From Ficedula albicollis (Eukaryota > Chordata > Aves > Passeriformes > Muscicapidae): DNA of 64,000 bases. A program made the translations under genes and the position numbers. The notes under the pieces are model-generated. The model was not told the origin of the DNA. It made no database searches and worked only from the letters and a program-made list of their open reading frames with translations. The DNA lies in assembly GCF_000247815.1 (NCBI RefSeq), contig NC_021675.1:62302462-62366461 (forward strand), read 5' to 3'. Shown piece by piece: positions 23,816-34,960 of the stretch (its first letter is position 1; each line of letters opens with the position of its first letter).

Positions 23816-25648
23816 ATTGCATTAATTTGGACTAGAAAGGCTTTTCTTGCAGCTGCTTGTCCAAGATGATGTCCCTGTGTCACCTGCAGTGTTTCTCCAC
23901 ACATACAGAGGCTCACAGAAGAAATCAGTCCAACAGCATCTCAAAGAAAACATGACAGCACACAAAACTTGCTGAAATATTTCCTGACGCATCTGTAAAT
24001 CAAAAAAAGGGCAAAGGGGTGTTATTAATCTTAGAACCAGAACAGCTGCTTTCAAAAGACACAAAATTGTCCAGGAATCTGGGATTTTAAGTGTCTGATG
24101 GAGAGCCCTCAGTGTTGGATTCATTTCATCATCAGTAAGTGCTCAGCCAAACCTTCATTTATTCAGATTCATCCAGTCTATGCCATTTGAACCTGTACTT
24201 CAGTTTTGTGGAAAAGAAAAATCAAAACAAGAAAGAAAGCTGGGTTTTAAACTCTCAGCAATGGCTTTGCTATTCATTTGGTGTTCTTTCTTGGAGTCCA
24301 AGCTCCTAACTCATGTCTGTACATAATAATCTCAGCTTTCATCTGGGGAACAAAAACTAAGTTTCCAAGTTTCTGTGGCTTAAGAAGATAAGAGGAAATA
24401 TATACAGCCTAAGGGTTTCCAAATCAGAAAAACAAATCAGAAAAATCTCAGAGGTGATCTGCTTTAAAACCTCATGATTTATAATCTGCTCTGGAACCAC
24501 CTTTGCCCTCTGACTTAATTACTTTTGTAAGCATGTGACTGTAAATGTTTAATTTCCCAAACAGATTTCTAGCAGGAGCCCCAGTTCTCCTCACCCTAAG
24601 GTTTTCCTGGTCGTACAACTCTTGACTAATTCCACTGTAAAAATGGCCCATACAATATTTTTAGGAGTGTTTCTTTAACATCTGCTTATTACAAGACATT
24701 TTAATATAACATTGAGGGAATATAAAATCACTGTAATTTATCACTGATGCAAAATAAGACTGTGAATAAAACACCTAAATGGGCTGTTTTATTCTTATTC
24801 CTGTTCTCAGTGAATATTTGATTTTGAAAAACAGGAATCATAATAATTTTAATGCAAATTAAGTTACCTTATTCCCTCTCCATCACCACACAATCAAATA
24901 AAGTGGCAAGGGAAATTACTGCAATCCCCTGAATTTGTTTTGCTATGCACAGAAACTTCTGAATACATATCCTGCAAGGCAGTAATTAAGTTCCTAACTT
25001 ATTTACTTCTTCTATTGGGGCTGCTTCATCTGAGCCACAGTCTTTTGGCAGGAAATCCAAACATTCCTCTATTATGAGATGCAGAATATCCTGAGCTGTT
25101 CTAGCTGCTCACAGTTTAATTTAGATATTAACCATAAACACACCTGGGATTAGGCAATGTCTATGCACTGCCTGGAGATAAAGAGGCTATAGAAATCCCT
25201 GTGAAAAATCTTGCATGAAAACATAAGTGTTGTTCATGAAGAACACAAAACAGAGCTTACTTCCAGAGGGATTTAAGTATAAGAAGCAGAGGCTGGAGAA
25301 CTGCCTTTGCTTTATACAGCTCCCAAACAGGGATTCAAGAGAGTGAGTTTGCAATTCCATGGGCTCTCAGCATCTCCTGAAAGGCTTTAAGATTAATATT
25401 TCCAAGCAAGACAGAGAATAAGATATCTGGCTGAGAGTTATTGTTTTTCACAGCCACGTAGCAAGAGGAGGAACAGCAGCAAAGGATGAGAAGCAAAAGT
25501 CACTGGGTCACAGCCTCCCACCAGTGTACTGAGACCAGATTCTCCCAAAGGGGACACAACATTAAAACTTTTACAACAATCAGGCCAGAAATGTAAGGCC
25601 ATCAAGTTTCACTGGAGGAATGATCCTTTAATAGAAAGAGCTTGAATT

Positions 25649-25850
25649 TTTTCTCAATTGTCTTGATGTTCTGCCTAGTGTTTTTGAATGCATGGGCTGA
25701 TTTTAAGCAGAGGTTCTGCCTGCAAACCATGCACAGACCGTCAATACTCTTTTTCTCAATTGTCTTGATGTTCTGCCTAGTTTTTTTGAATACATGGGCT
25801 GATTTTAAGCAGAGGTTCTGCTTGCAAACCATGCACAGACCGTCAATACT
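25649..25850. repeat. 102 bp direct tandem duplication
   Basis: TTCTCAATTGTCTTGATG begins at 25651 and 25753, and both units end CAGACCGTCAATACT. The copies differ at about four positions. Because 102 is a multiple of three, open frames on both strands repeat a 34-residue block. I regard those frames as a consequence of the repeat. Confidence 0.9.
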
Positions 25851-25854
25851 ATTC

Positions 25855-26730
25855 CAAAAAAAAAAAAAATCTGCAGAGGTGATTCCAGATGTGGAAGCCT
25901 TTACTTGTGTGTTCCACCACTACCTACAGTTCCTTTCTGCTGCAACTTCCAACTTATTAGCTGGTTCAAAATTTCCACTCAAGAAGAAAGTAAAATTTTT
26001 TTTAAATAAAGGCAGCAATAATAACTATTATATAATAACTCTGTCATGATTTTAAAGACTTGTCCAGTCATATCTCCTTTATTTGCTTTAGTTCAAAGGG
26101 TTATTGTTGTATTTTAGCTTATTAGTTACATTCATTTTTCTTTTGAGTTTATATTTGTGCCTTGGATTCATTGAGGTATCTAACAAACAGAGATTAAGAA
26201 AACCAGATTTAAATAATCATTGATACATAAAATTGTATTAACAAAAATTATGAAGTGATTAAATGTTATATGATTACATTAATATTTAAAATACAACTTA
26301 TTACTTAGAAGTTTATTTAGTTATTTTCTTTCCATTACAGATGTTCTAGACAATTTTATTAAGAAACTCCCTTGTTCCTTCATTGTTCAGCTCTAATTGC
26401 CAAATGTGTGTTACTGCTAAATAGACTGATGTTTTGAAAATAAAGCATTCTCAGGCTAAAGTCCAGTTGTATCAGTAAAAACACCATCAGGAAATGGAAG
26501 TAAAACACTGAAATGGGAGACAGCAGTATGGACATGAGGTTAGCAGACCTCAGACCAAGCTGCAGACTTCGGCCTGTTACAGAGGATAGATCTCTCCGTT
26601 AGATGAGATTTTCCAAACAAAGATGGAATGCAGCGAGTTTGGGAGAGGACTGCCAAGCTGGCTCTGGGCTGGGGACACCCTGTGAGAGTGGGCTGAGGAG
26701 CTGCAGCCCCCAGAAGTGGCAGCTTCAGAG
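25855..26730. other. noncoding stretch, nothing recognised
   Basis: AT-rich up to about 26520, then GC-richer sequence leading into the 79 bp duplication. No coding region can be supported. Confidence 0.5.
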
Positions 26731-26888
26731 GGCCAGACAGCAGCCAGGAGACAGAGCCAGGGCGGGGGGCAAGGGCACCACACTGCCCTAAGTGACAAAG
26801 TCTCAGGAGGGCCAGACAGCAGCCAGGAGACAGAGCCAGGGCTGGGGGCAAGGGCACCACACTGCCCAAAGTGACAAAGTCTCAATGT
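26731..26888. repeat. 79 bp GC-rich direct tandem duplication
   Basis: GGCCAGACAGCAGCCAGGAG begins at 26731 and 26810, and each unit ends GACAAAGTCTCA. The copies differ at GGGCGGGGGG against GGGCTGGGGG and CCTAAG against CCAAAG. It contains G-runs but fewer than four well-spaced GGG tracts per unit. Confidence 0.9.
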
Positions 26889-27150
26889 GTCACTGTCAGA
26901 CTAGGAACAGCAAACATTGTTAATGTCGGTGTTTAATTTCAGATGTGTTCAAATAGATCAGTGCACCAATTCTCGGGGTCCTTCTGATATCCTCCAACAG
27001 ACCAAACGGAGCTGCTTTAAATGCTTTGACAACAGCTGGTTAGAAATGTGTATCATTTAAGCCCTTTTCTATTCAATCACTTCCATTTCCCAGGTGACAA
27101 TTCTGTACTTTTGTAACCATAAACCTGTCCCACATGGATACAAACCTCCC

Positions 27151-27288
27151 CATCCTTTTTCTACTTCACTCTCATATTTTAACATCCTGATACCAATTCA
27201 GAAATTCATCTAAGCCCTCCATCCTTTTTCTACTTCACTCTCATATTTTAACCTCCTGATACCAATTCAGAAATTCATTTAAGCCCTG
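27151..27288. repeat. 69 bp direct tandem duplication
   Basis: CATCCTTTTTCTACTTCACT starts at 27151 and 27220. Both units end TAAGCCCT. There are two differences: AACATCC/AACCTCC and TCATCTAAG/TCATTTAAG. Confidence 0.9.
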
Positions 27289-27481
27289 TCCAGCACACTA
27301 ATAAAAGTTGAGGGGGAAAAACGAGAATCCATTAATAAGGTATGGGGAAGAGGATCCCTCTATTCATTTTTGTCAATATATGCAGCCAATAAAATGCAAC
27401 CAATAACTGCAGTGCAGACTGCATATACCATAAATAAGCACACTAGATTCATTATGCAGGTTATCAGCCTCTGGAGCCAGC

Positions 27482-27563
27482 TGCACCTCTAATTTCATAC
27501 ATGGGAAAATAAATCTATATCTTGCACCTCTAATTTCATACATGGGAAAATAAATCTATATCT
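27482..27563. repeat. 41 bp direct tandem duplication, identical copies
   Basis: TGCACCTCTAATTTCATACA starts at 27482 and 27523. No difference is visible between the units. Confidence 0.95.
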
Positions 27564-27694
27564 TGTCAAATGCTAAATATAGGCTTCTATATCTCATGAT
27601 ATAGGTATCTGAAACCTGAATAACTCAGAACATTGACCAGTTCATCTGCATCTGTTTTTCTTAATATTTTTCTGTAAAATCGAATTGTTTGGAA

Positions 27695-27830
27695 AATAAC
27701 ATTAAGATCATCAAATCCAACCACTAGCCAAATCCAGCACTGCCAAGTCCTCCACTAAACCATGTCTCTAAGTGCCACATCTACACATCTTTTAAACACC
27801 TCCATGGATGGTGATAATGGCTATTCCTGA
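27695..27830 (-). mobile_element. CR1 LINE 3' region fragment
   Basis: The sequence containing AAGATCATCAAATCCAACCA, then CACTGCCAAG, CCACTAAACCATGTCTC and AACACCTCCATGGATGGTG follows the reverse complement of the avian CR1 3' region. The element lies on the minus strand. It is followed within about 80 bp by a reverse-transcriptase fragment in the same orientation, so both may belong to one internally deleted copy. Confidence 0.75.
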
Positions 27831-27904
27831 ATGAGTGCAGGGCTTCATCCTCATCAGATTGCATCCTTCATACATCAGGATCAGCTTAAATACTCAATTA
27901 TCCA

Positions 27905-28104
27905 GATACTCATTCACCCAGAGAATCTGCAAAGTGAGCAAGCATCACTTCCATACCATCATTCACTCCATTAATAAAAGTACCAAACAGCATTACAGCC
28001 AGGAGAGACCTCTGAAGGTCCCTCATGACACCACTCAGTGCACAACTCATATCTACCTCTCTGAAGCCTCCAGTTAGTTTTGAAGCCCTTAGAGGTCTTT
28101 TCAT
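27905..28104 (-). pseudogene. CR1 LINE reverse-transcriptase fragment, inactivated
   Basis: On the minus strand an open stretch resembles the middle of the CR1 ORF2 reverse transcriptase. An LSGV-like segment is followed by an altered form of the QGSVLGP motif, then VMLFGTFINGVNDGME, then HFADS. The FADS stands where the catalytic F/YADD is expected, so the second aspartate is lost. The preceding PQG motif is also degenerate. Only about 60 codons survive. CR1 copies of this kind are normally 5'-truncated and dead, as this one is. Confidence 0.75.
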
Positions 28105-28252
28105 TAAAATTTTCTATTTCACAGAGAAAAGAAAAAGCTTGAGTTTTGAAAATGGAGTTGGAGAAAAATCTGGAATGAAATTTGAAATTTAGAAATATGA
28201 AAGTTAAGTAAATTACTTAGCAGTCATGCAATAGGATCTCAGGTATACAAAT

Positions 28253-28254
<2 letters not shown>

Positions 28255-28351
<97 letters not shown>

Positions 28352-28352
28352 G

Positions 28353-28386
<34 letters not shown>
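28255..28386. repeat. (GATA)33 microsatellite with one GGTA unit
   Basis: Thirty-three tetranucleotide units run without interruption except for GGTA at 28351. They are followed by eight GATA units and the unique flank TAATAATAGTAAAGC. The last 57 bp including this flank (28345-28401) recur exactly at 30036-30092. Confidence 0.97.
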
Positions 28387-29099
28387 TAATAATAGTAAAG
28401 CATTAAGTTATCATGAGATTTGGAAATAAAATCTGCTTACTGGGAAATGAGGCTTTCATAAAGAAAAGTCTTATTTAAAGTTCATTACATCCACAGAAGG
28501 CTATCTAAAATGTCCAGGTTCAGGCACTCTGAAATTACAGGGGTCACCTTCAGAGGAACCACTGTTGCTAGGAAACTCAAGCATCAAGGTACCACAAATT
28601 TGTAATTTACCCTTTTTTGTCAAGGGATGTTGATGATAAATGCACTCCCCAGAATGCTTTAATACAAGGCTTAACCAGGCCTGCATCATTTTGCGTGAAA
28701 ATGGGGACCACAACCTCACCCTACTGTGTTCTAGCACTCCCCAAATCCCTGGATCACAGTGAAACAGGAGTTGCACATTTCCTATTCCTGGAGTAGAAGT
28801 GTTTTGCATATCCCTTTCCCCTGTCATCCCACTCCACTAACAACTCCCTAAGGCAACTGGCCCTAGTGGGCAAGATAAAGAGAGTCAGCATTTAAATGTC
28901 TGTGCTTTAAAAGGTTGCCCATGAAGGAAGAGCAAGGGGAGTTTGGGGTGAGCATCCTGTAAGATAGGACTAAATTTGAAAATAGCACAGACTGGATGAC
29001 AGGATCCACTCAAATGTGGTGGAAAAGATGTTTGGGGATTTTTGCCTGGATGTAGTTATGGATCACCATAGCTCCAGGTGCACAGAAGCACCAGCTGGA
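28387..29099. other. noncoding stretch, nothing recognised
   Basis: Unique sequence apart from the short flank shared with the second GATA array. No coding region can be supported. Confidence 0.5.
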
Positions 29100-29450
29100 T
29101 GCAATAACCCACTTGCTTCTGTTGACCCCAGGGATCTGGTATCAGAAAAGAGCCACCTTTTGACTGGAAGAAAGAAAATGTTACACCCATCTTCAAAATG
29201 GGCAAGAAGGAGGACACAGGAAAACTACTGAGCAGTCAGCCTCAGCTCCATCCCTAGAAAGGTGATGGAAGATAACATGCTGGAGGTCATCAAAAATGTA
29301 AAGGGAAAAAAGGTCTTTGGGAGTAGTCAACAAGGGGGAATCATACTTGGCCAATCTGGCAGCCTTCTGTGGTGGCATGGCAGGATGAAGGAAGAGCAGT
29401 GGCTGTTGTTTACCTTCACTTCAGCAAGGTTTTGACACTGTCCCCTCCTG
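29100..29450 (+). pseudogene. CR1 LINE reverse-transcriptase fragment, inactivated
   Basis: The plus-strand translation shows the N-terminal part of the CR1 ORF2 reverse-transcriptase domain: WKKENVTPIFKMGKKED, then after a frame change an in-frame stop and SSIPRKVMED and KKVFGSSQQGG. Further on, again frame-shifted, come YLANLAAF and a FSK-like segment ending near GFDTV. These correspond to the conserved PIFKKG..., SLTSIPGKVME, GSSQHGF and LDFSKAFDTV blocks of the family. At least two frameshifts and one stop make it non-functional. Similarity fades after about 29450. Confidence 0.8.
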
Positions 29451-29774
29451 GGATTCTGGGATTCTCTGAGCAGTGAACACCAGTGCAATACTTTTATTAC
29501 TTCTAAGGTGCAGACCCAGGGCACTGCCAGCCTCATAATGAAAAAATACTTAAAGAAATTATTTTGAAGAAGTGAAATGAAAGTGCTGAAGGCAGTCTGC
29601 CCTTAACATTGAAACGGCTGCAGAGGCTTGTGGGCACCTTGACTGACTGCAAGATTACTGAGATGGCTCCAGCACAAATGAGCTAACAGACAGTACAAAA
29701 TAATGGAACAAGGACATCCTCATAAGGACAGGTTATTCGTGACAGTACCTCTAGTCCAGGAAAATTCTAACTGC
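29451..29774. other. noncoding stretch, nothing recognised
   Basis: Possibly decayed downstream LINE sequence, but I see no alignable motif. Confidence 0.35.
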
Positions 29775-30036
29775 ACTGTGAATGAAAAGAAGAAATAGGG
29801 GCAAAAAACTTGGCCAGAACAGAAAATGTTGGAACTGCAACAGAATAACAGCTGGGACACTTCTATACTAAGACACTGATGACCTGACACTGAAATAGGC
29901 TGTTACAGCAGGGCCTTCAGGATCCAAAGAACAGCACAGGGCAGAAGGAAAGGGGGGGAAATGCCCAGATGGAGACATACACAGTTGCACAGGTAACTAC
30001 TAATTTTAACTGTTCTAGCTGGACAGGAGACAGGCT
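29775..30036. repeat. 262 bp duplication, copy 1
   Basis: Runs from ACTGTGAATGAAAAG to GGAGACAGGCT. It is repeated at 30173-30434 (offset 398) with three visible substitutions (AGACATAC/AGGCATAC, AACTACTA/AACTATTA, CTGTTCTAG/CTGCTCTAG), so the copies are about 99% identical. The copies are separated by a 136 bp insert. Confidence 0.93.
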
Positions 30037-30043
30037 AGATAGG

Positions 30044-30077
<34 letters not shown>

Positions 30078-30172
30078 TAATAATAGTAAAGCCCTAAACC
30101 CTAAATTCGGTAAACAAGAGCTGTTTTTCTTAACCTCAAAGACAAGTTTTAAAAAACAGCTAGTTATTAAAT
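30036..30172. repeat. insert between duplicated copies, holding a second GATA array
   Basis: Positions 30036-30092 are an exact 57 bp copy of 28345-28401, including the GGTA variant, eight GATA units and the unique flank TAATAATAGTAAAGC. The next 80 bp begin CCTAAACCCTAAA. They also contain a 10 bp inverted repeat, AGCTGTTTTT (30119-30128) with AAAAACAGCT (30152-30161). I found no source for these 80 bp in the window. Confidence 0.9.
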
Positions 30173-30434
30173 ACTGTGAATGAAAAGAAGAAATAGGGGC
30201 AAAAAACTTGGCCAGAACAGAAAATGTTGGAACTGCAACAGAATAACAGCTGGGACACTTCTATACTAAGACACTGATGACCTGACACTGAAATAGGCTG
30301 TTACAGCAGGGCCTTCAGGATCCAAAGAACAGCACAGGGCAGAAGGAAAGGGGGGGAAATGCCCAGATGGAGGCATACACAGTTGCACAGGTAACTATTA
30401 ATTTTAACTGCTCTAGCTGGACAGGAGACAGGCT
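30173..30434. repeat. 262 bp duplication, copy 2
   Basis: Direct-orientation copy of 29775-30036. ACTGTG occurs at the start of both copies, and unique sequence (TTTCTTTACTCAC) follows the second. Confidence 0.93.
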
Positions 30435-30665
30435 TTTCTTTACTCACACAGTCTGGTTACCAAGTTTTACCAAAATGACTTGAAGAATTTCAGTACATGT
30501 GTATTTTCCTTGACTAGCAACAGGTCTGAATTTATATTTCCTTAACATTGAGTCAGATTTTGATTATTCCAAGCCAGCTGCCTCTCAGGGCAGCAAAAAA
30601 GATTCTATAAATTATTTATTCACATGATAGGGAAAGTGTGCTTCTTCCATACCCATATGAATTAT

Positions 30666-30702
30666 CTAGGGTTGGAACTAGATGATCTTTAAGGTTCAAA
30701 AT
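30666..30702 (+). mobile_element. short CR1 LINE 3' end remnant
   Basis: GGGTTGGAACTAGATGATCT followed by TTAAGGTTC matches the conserved CR1 3' terminus in plus orientation (GGTTGGACT.GATGATCTTAAAGGTC). Only about 37 bp are recognisable and no terminal octamers are visible. Confidence 0.55.
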
Positions 30703-33700
30703 GAAGTGAAAATCTGTACACAGATCAGGGCTATAATAGTCTGTAACTCTGAATTCACCAAAAGCTTGATTCAAAGCTATTCCTTGAATAGTTGCTGTAG
30801 TGTAATCATTCTTTGCTGTTTCAGTGATACCTCTGAGTCTCCAGTGAGTGTACTACACAGCGTTTTCATTCCCTGCAATAACCATAAGACTTGCAAGATG
30901 ATAAATTCCTGAACTGGGCATTTGCTCCTCCTCTACTGTACAGTCAGGACTTCCTCCCCAGGTAACACACCATTGCTTCTTCCTCGAGATGGAAAATTAA
31001 GATGCTGGTTTCCATCTCAGTTTTAACCCATCCCTGGCTCGCCAGCTCCAGACAGCTGTCCAGATCAGGAACAGAAAAGTTCTGCTCTTGCTCTTGTCTC
31101 TGCCCTCCCATCACTGGTGGTCCACAGAACAGTGTTTCAGTAGCAGGGTAACAACTCCTTGTTTCCAGGAGATGCTATCCGTACCTCAGACTTGCAGAAG
31201 CCTATCTATTCAAGCATGTGCCAAATTATATTTAACACTTCCAGAGTCATGAAGGAGTTGGATGCTAATTCCAATCTCACACTCTGCCAAGGTGAAAACA
31301 CACTTGAGGGACCTATTGATGTTTGGTTCCTCATGCACACCCCAATCCTTTTGTCCCTCGCTGTCATTCACATCTTGGCTCATTTGCAGCTTGAACATAA
31401 TTATATTCAGAGCAAGACCACAGGGCATGAACTCATTCCATATTTACCTCCTAGTCCCAGAAAGGTCATCAGTTCCCATAGTGGGAGCAGATTTAAAGGA
31501 ACTGCCACTTCAGCACCTCTGTGTCAGGTGTTTTTTGACCTCACAGTAGCTCTGCAGGGACTTGGGTTTTGTCAGCATGAGATTCTCTGTACAGCTTACC
31601 TGTAATTATGAATCCACTTACTTAGTACAGTTCTGGACATGTATTTTCTAATTTATAGGTGCTTTAAAGATAATTACTTTGTTCCATTAAAAGCAAATCT
31701 GAAATGTGAATACACTGCTACAATGGTCATATTTCACTTTATTAGAAAGAGATATTGACATATTTTAGATGCAAACAAACCAGGGAGATATAGTGAGTAT
31801 GGCCACTTAGGCTGATTGAAAGATGATTGAATAATGGCCACAGTACTGTGAGAAAAAGTGTCTTCCCTCTTGAAAAATAATTATGTTTTTATGTCTAGCT
31901 GCAGCAAAGTAGAGGGGAAGCTTAGATTGTTTTGTGCGGTCAAAAGATGACAAGAGTATGACTGTAGATCTGTACATTTAATTTAGGTTCATTTTTTAAT
32001 AGAAAAGTGCTATTTTGAAACAAAGCCAAAGTTAACTCCAAATTCACTTAGAAGTTGTATTCAGATATTTGAATATTTTCCTCCATACTTTGCAGCCTCA
32101 ACTATTTACAGCTGTAAACTGAAAAGAGTTTAGTTCTTCAGCCATAACTCAGTTTTTAACTGAATGTATTTCACACACAAAATAATATCACTCTGGCTCC
32201 ATTAGGACTATTAATAAATAATTTTATATTTGCTGTGTTCACAACCAATGGTTTTCTTCAGTTATACAGCCATAGTGCATTTTGCTCTGAAGTACATCAG
32301 CCATTAACCTCCAAGGATATGGCATCAAATGACCAGGATCTTTGGTTTCTCTTGAGAAATCAAAAAGCAATAATATTGGTCTATTCTCCTTGAGTGGTCA
32401 GGAGTAAAGTTATTTTCTGTGCTCACCCTTCTGTTCCCACCATTTTTCCATCATACACGTTTCCATTCCAAGCAGCTTAGAAAAGGAATATTTTGTCTTG
32501 AGGTTTCTTTTATTCTACACCCCAACCAAATGCTAAACAAGATTATGGCAGTACCTGAGAAATGAGCCCTTCTTTCTCCTGGCTTGCAAACCTGGTATCC
32601 CACATTACAGTGTCTAACTGGGGGCTGCCTTATTTCCCACTTATCATCTCTGGGACCAAAGGATTGCAGGTAAAAATTCAGCTAGCTTGGTTCTGTAATA
32701 GCTCCACAGAAAGAGACATTAACCTGGAAACTACACAAGTAAAACCACCAATTCAGGCAATGAACACACTGCTACTCTGCTGTGCCAGGGCAATATTAAT
32801 GATCCAGCATCTCACAGCAGCATCAGAAGTTCCTCAATTTGAATGGTGTTAAAGGTGAATCAATTAGTTTAGATATAGAGGAATTAGAAATTATTTCAAG
32901 AGATCCTTTCAGACTAACATACCCTAACACACTATGAAATATTTTTCCAAAAATTGCTCCAAGCGGAATGTGAACTTTGTATAAGGATCATGATAGATGT
33001 TTTTCCTCTACAGTCTGATTTCTCAAACCAAAACTCACTTGAAATGCCACAGAGGATCTGAAATGTCTTGGTTTAATATCAAGAGAAAATGAGATCTGAG
33101 AAGTCACCGGAGGCACAGAGCTCTGGCAGTGTACTGTCCCCTAGAATATATTATTTCAAATTATCAGACAAGCCTTTACCACTTCAGAATGCCCAGTTAG
33201 CAGGGATGTAAACAAAGGGAGCTTGCTAAAATCCAGGTTATTGGAGAGAAGCTGAGCATCACTGGGGCAAGCTGCCTTTCTGCCCTCCCCATGGAGGTAT
33301 CCATGCACCCACCCATGCTGTGGCTCTGTCAGCAGCAGAGGCAATGACACACCTCAAGCAGCATCCCACAGGCTGCTGGGCTACACAGAAAAGCAGAGCT
33401 TTCATCCTCCACCACACCACCCATGGCAGCAAAAAGCCTGGACCAGGAGGTACTTGAAAAGGAAAGAAAAAACCTACAAGAAAAAAAGTTCAACCTTTCC
33501 AGAACTGGATATTTCTGAATCACAACACCCCAAAAAGGGAGAGACATCTCTAATTCTGAGCCACCCCACAATCACGTCAAAAGCCAGCAGCAAACCTCTT
33601 GGCCAATACATCCCCTAAATGTGGAAGCTGGAGCCTTCTCAGGGTAAGATGAAGATGATAAGAGGTTGTCATAAAGATTTTGAAAGTGACAGATGTCTTA

Positions 33701-34876
33701 AGGGGAAAAAAAAAAATGAGTACAGCAATCAAACAGTATGACGAAAAATATGCATACATTCAACAAATTAAACTTTTATGTGTTGTTGGAATTCTGGAAT
33801 GTCCTATATTTCTATGCTTTTCTTTGCCATCTTGAAATTCTTTTCATATCTTTATTCAAATCAAGCCAGTAATTTCCTTTATAGATAGCTGTCAGACAGT
33901 AAAGGCTATTTTCTGTGTATACTCCATGTATATAAAACTTTTTCATATTTCAGTATTATTGGCTTAGTAAAAGAATAAATCAGTTACAAATCTCCTCAAA
34001 AACTGACAGTGAAAGCACTGAAGTTGTAATTTGGAGAGTTTTGGGATATCTCTGACCCTTTGCAATTGAATGGGGCAGCAAAAGTGGAATAAGATTGGGG
34101 AACACAGCATGTCTTGCAGGAATAATTTTTTTTAATCGTATATTTTTAAATAAAGAATTGACAAAGAGAAACAGATTTCTTTCATATTAGTCAAAACAGA
34201 AGAAACTGAAAACACTGGTTATAAAAGCACAGCTAGAGTCTCTGCTAAGGCATTGCCTATGAAAGGTCCGTAGTTTTCAAGAGTTACAGCAACATAGGGG
34301 AAAGGTTATCTTGAAACAAAATAGCTTCCACATCCATCTCCACACAGGTTTACAAGGTTGCCAGGGTGCTCATGTGTTACAGAGTAGTAAAATTCTCTCT
34401 GAAGGGGGAAATGCAGCAGTGCTCAGATTGTCCTAGACCTAAAGACCAGAAAAAAATTAAACTGTTACATCTCCATGGACACAAGAACGGAAGGAGATCA
34501 CATCATTAAATTGTTGCTTACTTTTTGTTTGCCAGGTATGAAATCAGTGACATCACTTTAAATGAAAAATTGAACTGAGTGCATTTAGACAGCATATCTG
34601 AATCTCCTAGAAAAAGAAATTATAGGAAATTACATGGATAACTTGTAGATGGCAGCTTTGCATTATTGTATATCAGATATTTAGCAACATCACTGCTGCC
34701 TACTGTGATTTTTTCTGTATATGTCACACATGACCATCAGGAATGATCCTTTAGTGAAAGAATGCTATTGCCCTATCTTGCAAAAAGTAGCTTAATATTT
34801 CTGAACAGTAATTCCAAAAAACAATACCAAAATACTGTGCCTATACATGGTGGGTTATATAATATCTTCATTTCAG
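30703..34876. other. noncoding stretch, nothing recognised
   Basis: Unique AT-rich DNA. The 148-codon open frame at 31159-31605 matches no family I know and has no convincing splice or promoter context. Confidence 0.5.
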
Positions 34877-34960
34877 AGTTACGAGAGGGTTTTGTTCCTG
34901 GAAGACGATGCCAAAGAGATTATTTAGTTATTTATTCCTGGCAAAATGTCTCCAACACAA
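34877..34960 (+). other. weak candidate exon, 84 bp, phase 1-1
   Basis: A good acceptor (ATATCTTCATTTCAG) and a consensus donor (CACAA then GTAAGG) enclose 84 bp that stay open in the frame reading LREGFVPGRRCQRDYLVIYS and onward. The length is a multiple of three, so it is phase-symmetric. One other frame is also open and the third has a stop. I recognise no family. No partner exon was identified. Confidence 0.2.

Larger units (their letters stand above)
17561..25648. other. noncoding stretch, nothing recognised
   Basis: Eight kilobases of unique sequence. Positions 17660-18120 are GC-richer but CpG-poor. A TATA-like CTATAAAGCC lies near 18295, with no other promoter evidence. The open frames at 22128-22556 and 23177-23815 match nothing I know. 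A short perfect inverted repeat lies at 19736-19757. Confidence 0.5.

Noticed and set aside
26540..26885. Overlapping minus-strand frames of about 100 codons rich in L, P, A and S
   Set aside because: They come from the GC-rich 79 bp duplication and share the repeated composition. No family features are visible.
28255..30172. CRISPR-like array from repeated spaced units
   Set aside because: The repeats are simple GATA microsatellites and a two-copy duplication in vertebrate DNA. There are no regular repeats with unique spacers.
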